A model generated the notes under the pieces. It did no database searches. It had not been told where the DNA came from and saw only the letters and a list, made by a program, of their open reading frames with translations. DNA of 64,000 nt, from assembly GCF_009730915.1 (NCBI RefSeq), contig NC_052480.1, forward strand, positions 248,001 to 312,000. Direction: 5' to 3'. Made by a program: the position numbers and the translations under genes. Numbering within the stretch: the stretch's first letter is position 1; each line of letters starts with the position of its first letter. Shown one piece after another: positions 49,733 through 62,742 of this stretch. This DNA comes from Dioscorea cayenensis subsp. rotundata (lineage: Eukaryota; Streptophyta; Magnoliopsida; Dioscoreales; Dioscoreaceae).

Positions 49733-51517
49733 TCACATTTGCTCCATGGCTGAAATTTTATCTGTATCCCGGATTATCACCATTTGAGGGAGCACAATAG
49801 CAGCTACTGGTAAATCTTGCATTCCACCACCTTCATCAATAACAAGACGGAGACCTTCAATAAAGAGTTTCCCATGGTGACCACTCAGCACTATTGTTGG
49901 CTTCTCAGTTAATTCCTGAAAATCAAACTTTCTAGCATGAGATAAAAAAGCAAACCAAAGTGCTTTTTCTGATTCCGATGTAAAGAAAGGATAAATAAAA
50001 AATAATAATAATAAACATAGTAGTTTGTTGTCTGTATGCATTGCAATTCCCATATGATCATCAACCATTTCAGAGAAACAGCGAAAAACAAACACAACCT
50101 TTGGTATCTCCCAAACATCATGCCTCCCACTAAGAGCTGTGACTTTTGGCTGACTTGTGTCTTTGGCTCTCAATCGTTTCATCTGTGCATCAACGTTCTT
50201 CGATTTCTCTAAACCCGCATGGACAGCAATCAGTTCGCAACAAAGCCTTCCATCTGGGCTATCAATCCAGACATTATCCTGCCATCAATTACCATGAGCT
50301 TGAAGAGCCACCTTTAGACAACATCTCCATTCCCAGACTATCACAAACTCTTCAGATTATAACAAGCAAATAAAAGCTTACCTCCTCATGCACCCAAACC
50401 AAGTTCGCAAGAAACTTCTTATGAGCATTAGGGACAGCTTTAATCAAGTCTAGGAACAAAAATTGAAAACCAACAAAGAAATTTTAAGTAATTATATTTG
50501 ATTGAATGAAAGACACTTCTCTCATTGGTCTGCAACTATACAAAACAGCAATTATAAATAACTAACCAAACAATATTAATAAATCTACATCATGCAACAT
50601 TTGTATATTATAATACACTGATGGTTAAACAAATGAAAGAGAACCAAAACAAAAAAGAAGCAAACTTTAAAGATGGATAACGTGTATTTCTAGTTTATCA
50701 ATTAGGAAAATGGTGTCTTTTCCCCTCAGTTCTTCGCCTAGTTACACATATGACATACATGGCCAATGATGCATAATATATATTTGCAAACAACATATAT
50801 ATGAATGAGAAAAAAAAGAACACCTTGTCCCTTGATGATTTCAAAATCATGAGGGAAAAAAAAAACAAACACTATGTCATACACGAATCAAATCAATTGA
50901 ATGAGATAAAAAAACAGAAAGGGGGAAAATCAAGATAAAACAAAAAACATATATATATATATATATATAGACTACTTTCACTCACCAGCAGATCCATGTG
51001 GCACTCCATAAGATTGAAAGGTTGGAGCAGCATCATAAATGGAGCCCTTATACTCCATGCCCTTCTCGGAATTCCACTTCACCTTGATAGTACCTGCCCA
51101 TCTCCTCCCCTGCAAATGCATCTCCTCAAAACCCAACCCTTTGAACCACCCCTCCCGCTCCTCGTTACACTCGTACTCTGACCAAGTGCTAGAGAAATGC
51201 GATCCATCCGGCGGCGCTGGAAGAGCACCAACGAAAGCCGCGAAAGCGAAATCATGGTTTCCACACAGAAAGACGTGGGTTTGGGCAGGGTATCGAGCCG
51301 GCAATGAGATGAGGAAGTCAAGGACCTCTAGGGTTTGCGGGCCTCGGTCGCAGTAGTCTCCGAGGAAAATGACGAGGGCGGAGGCAAAGGCGGAGGGACC
51401 GAGATGAATCTCAAGGTTGGACCAGAGTGCTTGGAGCTTGGAGAAGTAGCCATGGATGTCGCCGATGCACACCACGGTGCGATCCTTCTCTACCACTTCT
51501 CCTCCGCTATTTTCCAT
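49733..51517 (-). CDS. RLPH2: RLPH2-like protein phosphatase, copy A, four exons
   Basis: This is a Rhizobiales-like phosphatase 2, a bacterial-like PPP metallophosphatase that in Arabidopsis (At3g09970) is tyrosine-specific despite its Ser/Thr phosphatase fold. Exons: 50986-51517, 50382-50449, 50099-50278 and 49733-49915, giving 320 residues (Arabidopsis about 309). PPP metal-site motifs: GDIHG (19-23), GDYCDRG (53-59), GNHD (86-89), AVHAGLE in exon 3 and SGHHGK in exon 4. An in-frame TAG just upstream of the ATG at 51517 fixes the start. The C-terminus is KISAMEQM. A second gene of identical exon lengths lies 1 kb upstream in the same direction. This copy keeps the unduplicated 3' flank, and its promoter carries a MITE about 80 bp upstream of the ATG. 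Confidence 0.92.
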
Positions 51518-51595
51518 CTCCTACTGCGTTCGATATGGACCTCACAAGAACACGCATAATAATGCAAAATTATCAAAGTGAGGGTTTTTTTAATA

Positions 51596-52482
51596 AGGCC
51601 ATCTCCAATGTATAACCTAAATCTCAAATTTGGGGTCAAATTTAAGTTTGAATTGCTTCAACCCATCCCTAAATTTAACCCCAAATTTGAGGTTTGGCTG
51701 TGATCCCAAATTTGGGGTTCTGTATAAATGTTAATTTTTTAATCAATTTTCTTTTATTTTTATAATTATTGTAATTAAAATTATAAAGTTAAGAATATAT
51801 TAATTTAATTATAAGTAGTCATTATATACCTACAATATTAATTTATGTACAATTAATTAATTAATTTATAATAAAATTATTAATTTAATTAATTAGTAGC
51901 AAAAACTAATTATATTAAAACTAATATTATGGTAAATCAGTAGTACTTCCGCCTATATTATATTAAAACTAATGAGACTATGTTTCTGTATAATATTATG
52001 TTGCAATATTAAATATTTGTTGTATGTTTGTCTATAATTTTCAATGTAAAATATCTAATTAAAATAATTTTCATATTGTGAAAATTATAATCAATGCGTG
52101 TTTAAGTTTCAAATATTTTCCTACTATATGAAAAAATAATTTTATTAATTTTTAAGATAATTAAAAAATTCATAATTCAATTTTTAAATAAATTAAATCA
52201 TAAATTTTAAAAAAAATTAGTTGTAATTTTTTTAATTTATTTTTATTAGTAAATTATTAAATTGTAATAAATATTTAATTAATTATTGTTAAAAATGATT
52301 AATTTCAAGTATTTTTTTATTGAATAGCAATAATAATATAAAAAAGATGTGAAAAAAATATTTTGCAAATATGTTTTTTTTGGAGTAAAATTTGATATTT
52401 GTGGTTGAAATATAATTTACTAAAATAAAACCAAATTTGATATTTGAGGTAAAAATTTGAAGTTGTAGATTGAAGATGACCT
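51596..52482. mobile_element. MITE-like element between the two RLPH2 genes
   Basis: The ends are AGGCCATCTCCAAT and, inverted, AGGTCATCTTCAAT (12 of 14 bases match). Inside each end are repeats around CAAATTTGGGG / AAATTTGAGG, and the core is AT-rich and non-coding. It is 887 bp long. The copy B upstream flank, which lacks the element, runs directly from a T run and AATA into GTAATCATTATCCC, which marks the empty site. The target duplication is too short or eroded to define, so the superfamily is unassigned. Confidence 0.7.
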
Positions 52483-52491
52483 GAGTAATCA

Positions 52492-53827
52492 TTATCCCAA
52501 AACCATGGCTGAAATTTTATCTGTATCTCGGATTATCACCATTTGAGGGAGCACAATAGCAGCAATTGGTAAATCTTGCTTTCCACCACCCTCATCAATC
52601 ACAAGACGGAGACCTTCAATAAAGAGTTTCCCATGGTGACCACTCAGCAATATTGTTGGCTTCTCAGTTAATTCCTGAAATCAAACTGTCTAGCATGAGC
52701 TAAAAAAGCAAACCAGAGTGCATTTTCTCATTCCGATGTAGAGAAGGGAAAAATAAATAAATAAACATAATGGTTTGTTATCTGTAAGCATTGCAATCCC
52801 CATATGATCAACCATTTCAGAGAACCAGTGAAAAACAAACACAACCTTTGGTATCTCCCAAACATCACGCCTCCCATTAAGAGCTGTGACTTTTGGCAGA
52901 CTTGTGTCTTTGGCTCTCAATTGTTTCATCTGTTCATCAACGTTCTTTGATTTCTCTAAACCCGCATGGACAGCAATCAATTTGCAACAAAGCCTTCCAT
53001 CTGGGCTATCAATCCAGACATTATCCTGCCATCAATTACAATGAGCTTGAAGAGCCACCTCCAAACAACATCTCCACTCCCACACTACTACAAACTTTAA
53101 AGATTATATTATAACAAGAAAATAAAAGCTTACCTCCTCATGCACCCAAACCAAGTTCGCAAGAAACTTCTTATGAGCATCAGGGACAGCTTTAATTAAG
53201 TCTAGAAAAAAATGAACACCAACAGAGAGATTTTAAGTAATTGTATTTGATTGAATGAAAGACACTTCTCTCTTTTGTCTTCAACTATATAAAACAGCAA
53301 TTAAATAACTAACCAAACAATATTAATAGATCTACATCAGGAAACATTTATATATTATAATACATTGATGGTTAAACAAATAAAAGAGAACCAAAACAAA
53401 AAAGAAGCATACTTTAGAGATGCATAAAGTGTATTTCTAGTTTATCAATTAGGACAATTGTGTTATTTTCCCCTTCAGTTCTTCATCTAGTTACACATAT
53501 GACATACATGGCCAATGATGCATAATATATATGTTCATACAACAAGTGATATGCCATGAAAATGATTAAAAAAAATTAACAGTATGTTTCATAGCTACAA
53601 AAGATTAAAAAAAGATCTGATTGAGAGATCCGAATGACCCATTTCTAGATCAGATGATTAAATTCCCAGGAAGAAATTATTTAGTGGATTAAAAAGAACA
53701 CCTTGTCCCTTGAAGATTTCAAAATCATGAGAAAAAAACAAACAAACACTATGTCATACACGAATCAAATCAATTGAATGAGATAAAAAAAAACATAAAG
53801 GGGGAAAAAAATCAAGATAAAGAAAAA

Positions 53828-53865
<38 letters not shown>

Positions 53866-54411
53866 TTACTTTCACTCACCAGCAGATCCATGTGGCACTC
53901 CATAAGATTGAAAGGTTGGAGCAGCATCATAAATGGAGCCCTTACACCCCATGCCCTTCTGGGAATTCCACTTCGCCTCGATAGTACCTGCCCATCTCCT
54001 CCCCTGCAAATGCATCTCTTCATAACCCGACCCTTTGAACCACCCCTCCCGCTCCTCGTTGCAGTCATACTCCGACCACGTGCTGGAGAAGGGTGACCCA
54101 TCCGGCGGCGCCGGAAGAGCCCCGACGAAAGCCGCGAAGGCGAACTCATGATTTCCACATAGAAAGACGTGGGTTTGGGCAGGGTATCGAGCCGGCAATG
54201 AGATGAGGAAGTCAAGGACCTCTAGGGTTTGCGGGCCTCGATCGCAGTAGTCTCCGAGGAAAATGACGAGGGCGGAGGCAAAGCTAGAGGGACCGAGATG
54301 AATCTCAAGGTTGGACCAGAGTGCTTGGAGCTTGGAGAAGTAGCCATGGATGTCGCCGATGCACACCACGGTGCGATCCTTCTCTACCACTTCTCCTCCG
54401 CTATTTTCCAT
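52492..54411 (-). CDS. RLPH2: RLPH2-like protein phosphatase, copy B, four exons
   Basis: This is a tandem duplicate of the gene at 49733-51517. Exons: 53880-54411, 53134-53201, 52846-53025 and 52492-52674, the same lengths exon for exon, 320 residues. GDIHG and GDYCDRG are kept. The third metal motif is GNHE (residue 89 Glu, GAG) where copy A has GNHD (GAT); GNHE is the canonical PPP form. The last three residues are VLG in place of EQM because the duplication junction falls at the ATG of KISAM, and the new stop comes from duplicated promoter sequence. Intron 1 is longer than in copy A, with extra AT-rich sequence near 53540-53700. The upstream frame extends to 54468 but contains no ATG, so the start is MENSGGEV as in copy A. 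All catalytic motifs are intact, so it is probably functional if expressed. Confidence 0.92.
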
Positions 54412-54960
54412 CTCCTGCTGCGTTGCGTTCGATATGGATAGCTCACGGTTCTCGCTCACCAAGAACACGCATAATGCAAAACTATCAAAGAGAGGTTTTC
54501 TTTTTTTTTAATACGTAATCATTATCCCAAAATCATTGACAATTTGATTTCTTCTTTTTTTTTTTAGGTGTGGAATTATTGTCATTATTTTTTTTAACTG
54601 CATTTTTAATTTCTCATTTTTCTTGTTGGGGGTTATTTATGATATTTGATCCAAGTTAAAGTTAAATTCCTTACTTCAATTACACGGATATGTAACAAGA
54701 GGAGCTTGATTAAAGTACGTGATTATTTATATACCTTCAAAAATAGCTATGAAGCAAAATTTTATATGAAAAAGAAAGTCTTTGTACTCATTCAAACTTG
54801 TTCCATCTCAACAAACTTGTTTGTTTTTGTTCTTTGCACGGACACCATTGTTTTATTTTTTGTTTGTTCAATAATAAAGCTTCATTGGCTTGTTTCACCG
54901 TGAATAAGATCATTGGCGTGCTGCCCACATGACATTGCCTCTGTTTGTTGTGTTCAACTC
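54412..54960. other. RLPH2-B promoter side and FBL11 3' flank
   Basis: The stretch includes GTAATCATTATCCCAAAA (54515-54532), the copy of the duplication junction. The remainder is T-rich with no recognised gene. Confidence 0.5.
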
Positions 54961-57900
54961 TTATATTCTTTCTTTAACTAGTGTAGTTCTTAGCTCTTTC
55001 TGATTCCACTCCAAAACTATGGTCTCCTTGTGCACTGGCTTGAAGGCCTTCTTCTCCATAAACACAAACCCACACCTCTGAGACTTGCAGCAACTAATTC
55101 TCACATTGCTCAGGAAGAACCTCTCAGCATGCTGCAGCAAAATATCAAATGCCAAGTCAGAGCATTGAAAGTGCAGCTGTTTTGATGTTTGGTGTGAAGT
55201 ACTTACACTTGGGCTCTCAAACCCGCCATCGCATGCGTCACACAAATCCAAAGCCAGTTTACGGAGCAGTGGAAGCTGCAGTTGTTGCAACACTAGTCAA
55301 GATCAGAACACAAGTCTTGGTTGTGAGGTTATCATTAGATAATATGAGTACCTGTGAAGCAGCATGGACTATAAAGTTCCTCCCAATGCCTTGACCCTGC
55401 ATCATGAATAAATGCACATAAGGATTCCAATATATATGTGTATCAGAAAGTTTTGTGTTTAACTTGGGGGTCAAGCTTAAACTCTCACGTTGTGCCTTTA
55501 ATAACAGATCTTCAACAGCCTTGCAATTAAAAAAGGAAGAAACACCATTCGCCGTGACTTTTCCGCAGTCCTGGTAAAACAGAAGCAAGTCAAAGCTTAT
55601 TTCAACTAAAAAGTTATATGCATGATAGTTATTCAGGATCGAGTACTGGAGAATTTAGTAAAATTTTACAATAAATAATTAAATGAGTTACTAATTTCAG
55701 TACAGATACAATGGAACTCTACTTTTAGGTGCCCGTTTAACTTTTTCAGATTAACATAAAAGCCTCTTATTGCTAACAAAAAGGCATTGCCGAAACAATG
55801 TCCTTGTCACGGGGACACCTAGATAAAACTCCTCACAACAACATGGCTGTTAGTTCTCTTCTACAAGATCATTAACAAAAGTTATAAATAGAAACAATAA
55901 ACAAAGAAAAAATGACGTTATAGGATGATCTCAACCCATTACAATCAAGGGCTATTCAAATGATCAGCATCATTTGCTGTAGAAATAGCATTAAAATGGG
56001 TAAAAATTTAAAATTCACAGCTAAACAATACACCAGCAATGATGCAGCCCAATTCACATAATTGAGAAAACCGTGAATTAAGCACGCTGAATTTTCCCCA
56101 TCAGGAAAATAACAGGAGGAAGAGTTTGAGAATTTATCACGGAAATCAATTAAAACAAAAAATGGATAGCCTTTAACTAGCCTTAGTTGTCTCTCACTAA
56201 CAAAAAATCACCATAGAAAAACTAAAGACTTTATCACAAACAAAAAAAAAGGGAAACAACCAACCTCCTAATCTAATTAACTCTATTAAGGGATGCTAAG
56301 TCCTATCTAAAACATAAACTTATCTCTAACAAAACAACAAATGTTAGCCTGTATCAAGTAAAATAACAATTTTCTTTCAACGCTTATGATCCAAATTCAT
56401 TAAAGCTAGATATTCAGTGTCAACATTCAAGGTGTGCATTAAAATCTTGTAAATGTAACTTACCTCCAAATGGATAACTGTCAAACCTGGCCATCCTGAT
56501 GAGATAATTTCTTGTGAATCTGCAAAGAAATGAATGGAGAACCACCAACTTGTGAATATAGACAATGTGCTATTAAAAGGAAATGACAACAGATTTTTAG
56601 TCATTGAAGTGCCTCTGACCTGAATCAAGAAGTTTACAACCAGAAAGCGAAAGTTCAACTAAGTTGGAACAGTTTTGTGTCAGAATAACCAAATCACGAT
56701 TTGTCATCCACGGAGTTACCCACTCTAGCCTTAGTATCCTCAGCATTGGCATACCTATCTCAAAGCTATATGATGTCAACTCACCGAGACAGCAGACTAA
56801 CTGCAACTCTTGCAAATACTTCAAAGATCCCAGTAAACTTCTTACAGTGCCATCCGAAACCACCTGCTGAATTCAGCAATCAGCTAAAACAGATAAACTT
56901 AATAGGTCTAATGCCTATGGATTGTCATCATGAATTACCTGAAAAGTAAGAATCACACGTTCCAACAATGGACAAATCCTAGGTAGCACAGAGAGTGAAT
57001 CATGGTCCAGTGATGCACCAAGGCCCAACGATATGGCTCTTAGTTTCCCGATTGCAGTTTCTAGCTTGTCCAGGGACGTAGTGGAAAATCCCCATCCTAA
57101 CGCCACTTCTTCTAGAGCGGGGATCCTGCCTAACTCAGCAGAAAGCACATGATGACTTTTCGCGGCACCATGTGTCCAACTACTACCATGCTGGTGTAGA
57201 TTTTGGCAACCGGTTGCTTTTAAACACTTCACATTTGAATTCCTTCTCATAATGAAAGCCAAAGCTTGCATAGAAACCTAAACTTAATCAGAAGAGCCCT
57301 TAGGAAAAACTGAAATATATAACAAATAGATGCTACAAAAAGTTCTAATACTATGACAGAGTTACGCGGACCATTATACGAGCCAAAGAAAATTGATTAA
57401 ATCCCTTCTATAACTTGTAAGGCATTCATCCAATAAATCTAAGGAATGACTAAAATTCTAATTTTTAAGTTTGAGAAGTTCAATGCAGGTTATCTAATTA
57501 GTTGATAAAACATCAGGAAGATGTAATAGAAATTGCAAATGAAAGCGGGAAAAACATGAATGCACCACAATTAGCAAGTCTGCGCACACAGTTGGAATGA
57601 TATCATAATTAATCAATGTTAATGATGTAAAGGAATATTAAAGAATAGCAAATTAGGAATTACATGAATTATACCTTGGTCTCAGAAACATCTAGTTCTT
57701 CTAAAGAACAACCCTGGAAGCCAAATAGAGCATCATCCACAAGGGAAGTCTCATTCATACACAAAACCTTCAGCATGTAAGCATGGCTCATAAGCTTTAT
57801 CATAGAACCTTGATCAACATCTGTGAAACACCAAAAATGTGCGGTTAAGATAATCAAATATAAGCTGGGCAGCTCAAAACTGGAAACACAGAGACAAAAG

Positions 57901-60900
57901 GTCAAATCCAGCCAAGTAAAACCAGTTGGTGAAGTTTTCATGGAGTTCAAAAGCCAAAGTCAGAAAGCAGTTTATATTAGTTTGAAGAATGAATATTCGA
58001 TGCTAAGGCAGATTTCTATTTCTGTTCAAGTGATAACACAAGGAAATGAATCTTCTAACCCTTGCAGCCATTTATTTGCAATTGGTGGAGATGATAAGCC
58101 ATTGTGCCTGACTTTCTGTGGTCACAATCACCAGAGGAGACAGCCGATGTCATATTATCAGAACAAAGAGCCAGAACTGAATTTCTTCCAAAAGATGTGT
58201 ATGACAGTATCAATGATTTAATGTTGGGACACTTGCATAAGAGCTTAGATATTCCAATATCAGTCACCAAGGCACATCCCTTAATGTTTAGATAACACAG
58301 GGAACCAAAGAGTGAAGATATGCTCAAGAGGTCCAGATCTGACAACAATGATAACAGTAATCAGAAGTTCAATATTTTCTGGTATAAGTGGACAAACACA
58401 TATGGTAAATGAATTATAGAATTTCAAAATAAAACGCTATTGTTTGTTTTATACATCATGGACAATATACACATCTACTGTCCTATAAATGAAAACCATG
58501 ATAATTCTACCATGACTTGTTCAAAAAAAAATACCAAGCAATAAAAAGTAATGCCTCACTAAACAAATTTTACAATATAAATGAGAATACATATCTACAT
58601 ATCAACCATACCACGATGGCAGCAGAAACATGTCTTACCGTTAATGTTATTCCGTCCTTCCAAAGACAATTTTGTAACACTTGAGAGGATGGGGTTTTCC
58701 GTAGTGGCAAAATATTCTTTCGACAATTTATATCCTGTGTTCTTTGAGCGCCCATATTCATCAGTTGAAGCGGACAAGATTGATACCTTCATAATTATGA
58801 CAGGACTAACATCAACAGTTAAGTCAACCTCATGGATATGACAGCAGTTCCGTGATAAGTAAAATAAGTGGTCTATTTCAAAATCCACACTGTGAGATGC
58901 CTTCAAAATTCTCAATGACGGGAATGCCAAGTGTAACCATTTGACAGCAGCACCAAATTGCACTTTTGGGCACTTGGATATGTCTAGCTCATGTACAGAT
59001 TCAAAAGACAATATATGAAGTGATTTCTTGAAGAGCTGACAATCTTCCCTCCCATTATCAAGCTCGATAAGGGAATTAATTATTCTCATCATCAACACAG
59101 CATCATTTTCAAGAGGTAATGTTGCCAAGATCAGAAAGGCCACTGTTATTTGGGGGCAGCCTGAAAGTGCTACTTTCTGAAGGTAAAAAAAGAAATTAAA
59201 GATGTCAAACTGATGGCAAATGCTCCCTAAATTCCAACCTTCTAAATTCCAAAAGTGGAAGTTTCATATCATAACAAATGAAGCATAAAGAGAAGAGTAC
59301 AGAACAACAAAGACAAATGACTAGCATGCAAGCAGTCATTGTTAAGTAGAAGGATAAGCATATTACCTTGGAATACTTCGTTAGGCGAACTCTGTAATTA
59401 TCAAGGACACCATTGGGAACAGCACTTAGTAGGCTTGTGTGATAATTTTCCATCAAATAAAGGATTGCAGTAACACACTTGTCAGCATATTCGAAGAAGC
59501 ATCTTTTTTTAGCTAGAAAAAGATCTATTTTGTCAGTTATAAGCATAGTAGAGATCTTTGCAGCAAAAGTACATTAAATCTGTATCCCTAATCATCTCCC
59601 AGAGGAGTTGTACATACCAGCAGCAAACCATAACGGAAGAAGGCAGATTCGAACCTGGCAAGTAAAATAGAGCAATGATTGACCAAAAACATAATTGAAG
59701 TACCAGCACAAGGTAGGTTAATAGAAAGAAATAATAAGCATGCAGTAATGATGGACAAAATGCATTCGTGATAACAGGAAAAGACATGAAAAAGAAATTC
59801 CATGACACTCAACATTTAATGTCTGGTGAGATACAATTCAGAAGGAATGTAACACAGAACCAGAAATCCATTATCAAATTCTGAACTTTACCTTCTTAAG
59901 AATGTGAAAGTAATGGTTCCCACAGTCCACAGACAAGCAATCAGAGAAGCTTGAATTAATGGAAAGCCAATTTAGAAGGGCGTCACATAATTGCATCTCA
60001 CTACATGCATAAAGATAATAATAATTATTAAAAAAAGAAATCAGATACTAATTAAACGAGTCTTGCAAACCTTGAAAGAACTAACCTCTCTACAGTTAGA
60101 TAAGAATGTTCTATGATAGACTGCAGTAAATCATATGGGATTTTAGCAAAAGAGCTACTCAACATGGTCCACGTCTGCCATAAAATACATTTTAGGTTCA
60201 AGGCTTTAAATAATTAATACAGAAGCCTAAAGAAACAAGAACATGCACGTGAACCTCAGCAACAGAGACATTTAATTTCAATATTCATGAGATGCAGCCA
60301 ATGGCTGAAATTGACAACCATAAACAAGCATTAATAGATAATTATGTGTATGTGCCCAATACGATAGGCCGATGCACCTACAAAGAACCTTAATTTTGAA
60401 AACAAATAAGTAATAGCTTGGTGACTAAAATAACTTGTACCCTCCAGGTCACATGCATGATTCACTGAAAACTATGACAAATCCCACAGCTACAAGTTAA
60501 ATCAACCCAAATCACAGCTGCCAAATTCATTAACAATAAACGGAATGTGCAAACAACATATAGTATAGTTACCTACAAAATTCCGTGCTAAATAATCTTT
60601 GCATGTTTCTTGAATAAAACCAATTCCTGCAACCAACAGCGCTCTTGAAATCATGGGGATACACTTGAGAATTGAGATTGTTTATGGGAACTCCAAAAAG
60701 ATATTCTTTTGTCATTAAGAAACAGTGAAGCACTCACCATGATCTGAGCCAAAATTCCAAATCTCAACTAATGCATCTAATGGCATTTCCAGTGCATCAA
60801 TGCCTGTTGATGAAGTAGACTTATGGAACCAGCTCTCACACTCCAAGAGAAGGCCCTCCACGCCAAAAAATAATGCACCCTGAACTCAGCATAAACATGA

Positions 60901-61945
60901 TTAGATACCATCCTATGCATCTAGAAAAAATACATAAATCTCAAGGAGCAACATAGGTAAGTGTCTGCCAAATATCTGCTAGCAAAATTAATATATAAGC
61001 TGAGCATTCCATGCGGCTTTACACTTGGAGTGGAGTACTCATGTATCAAATATTGTGTTTGTTTGACTGGTTGTTCGCAAGTTTTTCATAGTTGAGCTTA
61101 TAAATGATGTCAAGCTCGCAATTACTCCAAGCATCCATAAAGAACACAAATTGTAAGTTTGTCTCATGGTGAATAATAAGCTAGACGCGGAACAAGCAAG
61201 GGACACCAAACAATAGTATTTAAAAGATAAAAAAAAAAGGTAATATTACCTCAAGAAGGGGGAGTAAGCTATCATGAGTCACGTTGATTGATAAACCATA
61301 TATGAACTGCAGAATCCTGACAATAATTTCAAGGTTCGACTGCACCACTACATGACGAAGACTGGATTCACTGCAAAATAGCAAAACAGAGAAACTAGAA
61401 AATGAAAAGCGAGTAAATGGTAAAGCTACAGCAAATATATAGTCCAGTTAGCTGTTGGCTGCTGCTCCCTACCTCTACTAGCAACACACCTAAAGATTGA
61501 GCAAAAAAAAAAGCAAACACCTTTGATCTACCTAATGAGAAAGGCGACGATTTGAGGTTGATATAAACAATTCAGATATCAATAACTCCAGCTCGGAATT
61601 ACCTGAAACTTCCACCGAGAAGGCCACGAAAGTACGAGGATTGCTTCATGAGCCTGAAAGAGCGAATTACAATGAAAAATTTAGCAGTGATTGTGGTAAT
61701 ACTAATATTGAATTTCAAGAAAAATAAGTGATTTGCCTGCTTCGATTGGCCTCGACTTTGATGATCGAGGAGGACAAAATCAGAGGAAGGTTCCAGTTGC
61801 GGATATCCGAGGCCGAGATTGATGTCTCGAGCTGCATGAGTTCCTCTTCTTCTTCTTGGGAAGTAGAAGGATCGGATAGCACCAGAAGAACGAGATCTTC
61901 ATCTGAAGCGCAAGCCATGTCCGCCATTTCCGAAGCCATCATCAT
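54961..61945 (-). CDS. FBL11: BTB/POZ and leucine-rich repeat protein FBL11, nineteen exons
   Basis: This is a BTB/POZ-BACK protein with long LRRs, probably a CUL3 E3 ligase adaptor. Exons: 61737-61945, 61603-61653, 61250-61370, 60738-60879, 60577-60626, 60086-60174, 59892-60000, 59618-59654, 59367-59512, 58639-59176, 58060-58338, 57675-57820, 56939-57277, 56620-56863, 56464-56519, 55496-55570, 55352-55396, 55207-55275, 54961-55131. Phases sum to 971 residues (Arabidopsis about 940). BTB part: SSYFRGLLGGSFSES, FIYGLSINVTHDSLLPLLEGA. BACK part: IPYDLLQSIIEHSYLTVESEM. LRRs run from about residue 320 (ELDISKCPKVQFG, LNIKGCALVTDIGI). The end is HKETIVLEWN...VKERI. Intron 1 uses a GC donor (AG/GCAAAT). 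Intron 16 (55397-55495) is uncertain: it needs a weak GC donor, or its 99 bases stay as 33 in-frame codons. Confidence 0.9.
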
Positions 61946-62144
61946 CCTTTAGCTCACTCGAGTTCTCGACTCTCGAGGTTGATCACTGTCGTGGCCGGCC
62001 GCGGCAAGGTAATTATATAATGGCCCGGCCCATGAAACTTGATCCACAGCCCAAATGATCCAAGATGTAACTATATCCCAGGAGATACCTATTCTGATTC
62101 CTGAGCTCAAAAATGTATTATTTTCATAAATTCACCTCATTATG

Positions 62145-62185
<41 letters not shown>

Positions 62186-62742
62186 ATAGGTATTTTTATT
62201 CTAATTTTCTGATATATTACTTTAATTTCTTGATTAAAATGAGATGCCATGAGAAACCAAATGAGAACATATATGTGAAACTTATGACTCAAAAAATAAA
62301 TATACGAGTAGGAATAATATTATTCTTATAAACCAGACTAATTAGCATAATAAGTTTATGTGATTTTATACATTTTTTAGGGAAAAGTGATGTCTAGCAC
62401 TCATTATTAAAAATCCATTTAGAAATTATGGCTTGTACAATTATAAACCGCACTGCCTCATGATAATGCCCCTTTAATTATTTAAGATTTAATAAAAAAA
62501 AAATTTAAATGTGGACAAATGATGGATCCAAACTTTCAACTTTTAATCAAAAGGGAATATATATATATATATATATATATAAAAAGTTCCCAAATACTAT
62601 CCTCAAAAAAGAGAGCGATGTTATCAACCCTTGAGCCTTATTCACTCCATGCATTTATTTATAATTGTCATGTATTATTGCATGCTAAATCCAATTTTTA
62701 CTTGATAATCATGACATCAACCAATATACTCGTGTCATCTCA
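61946..62742. other. FBL11 promoter side and AT-rich spacer
   Basis: GGCCCGGCCCA at 62022-62032 (site II-like TGGGCC on the minus strand) and TATATAA at 62014-62020 lie within 90 bp of the FBL11 ATG and could be core promoter elements. (AT)n microsatellites lie at 62145-62182 and 62557-62580. No gene is seen. Confidence 0.4.

Noticed and set aside
54412-54468. N-terminal extension of RLPH2 copy B
   Set aside because: The added frame begins with GTG and has no ATG; copy A has an in-frame stop at the matching place.
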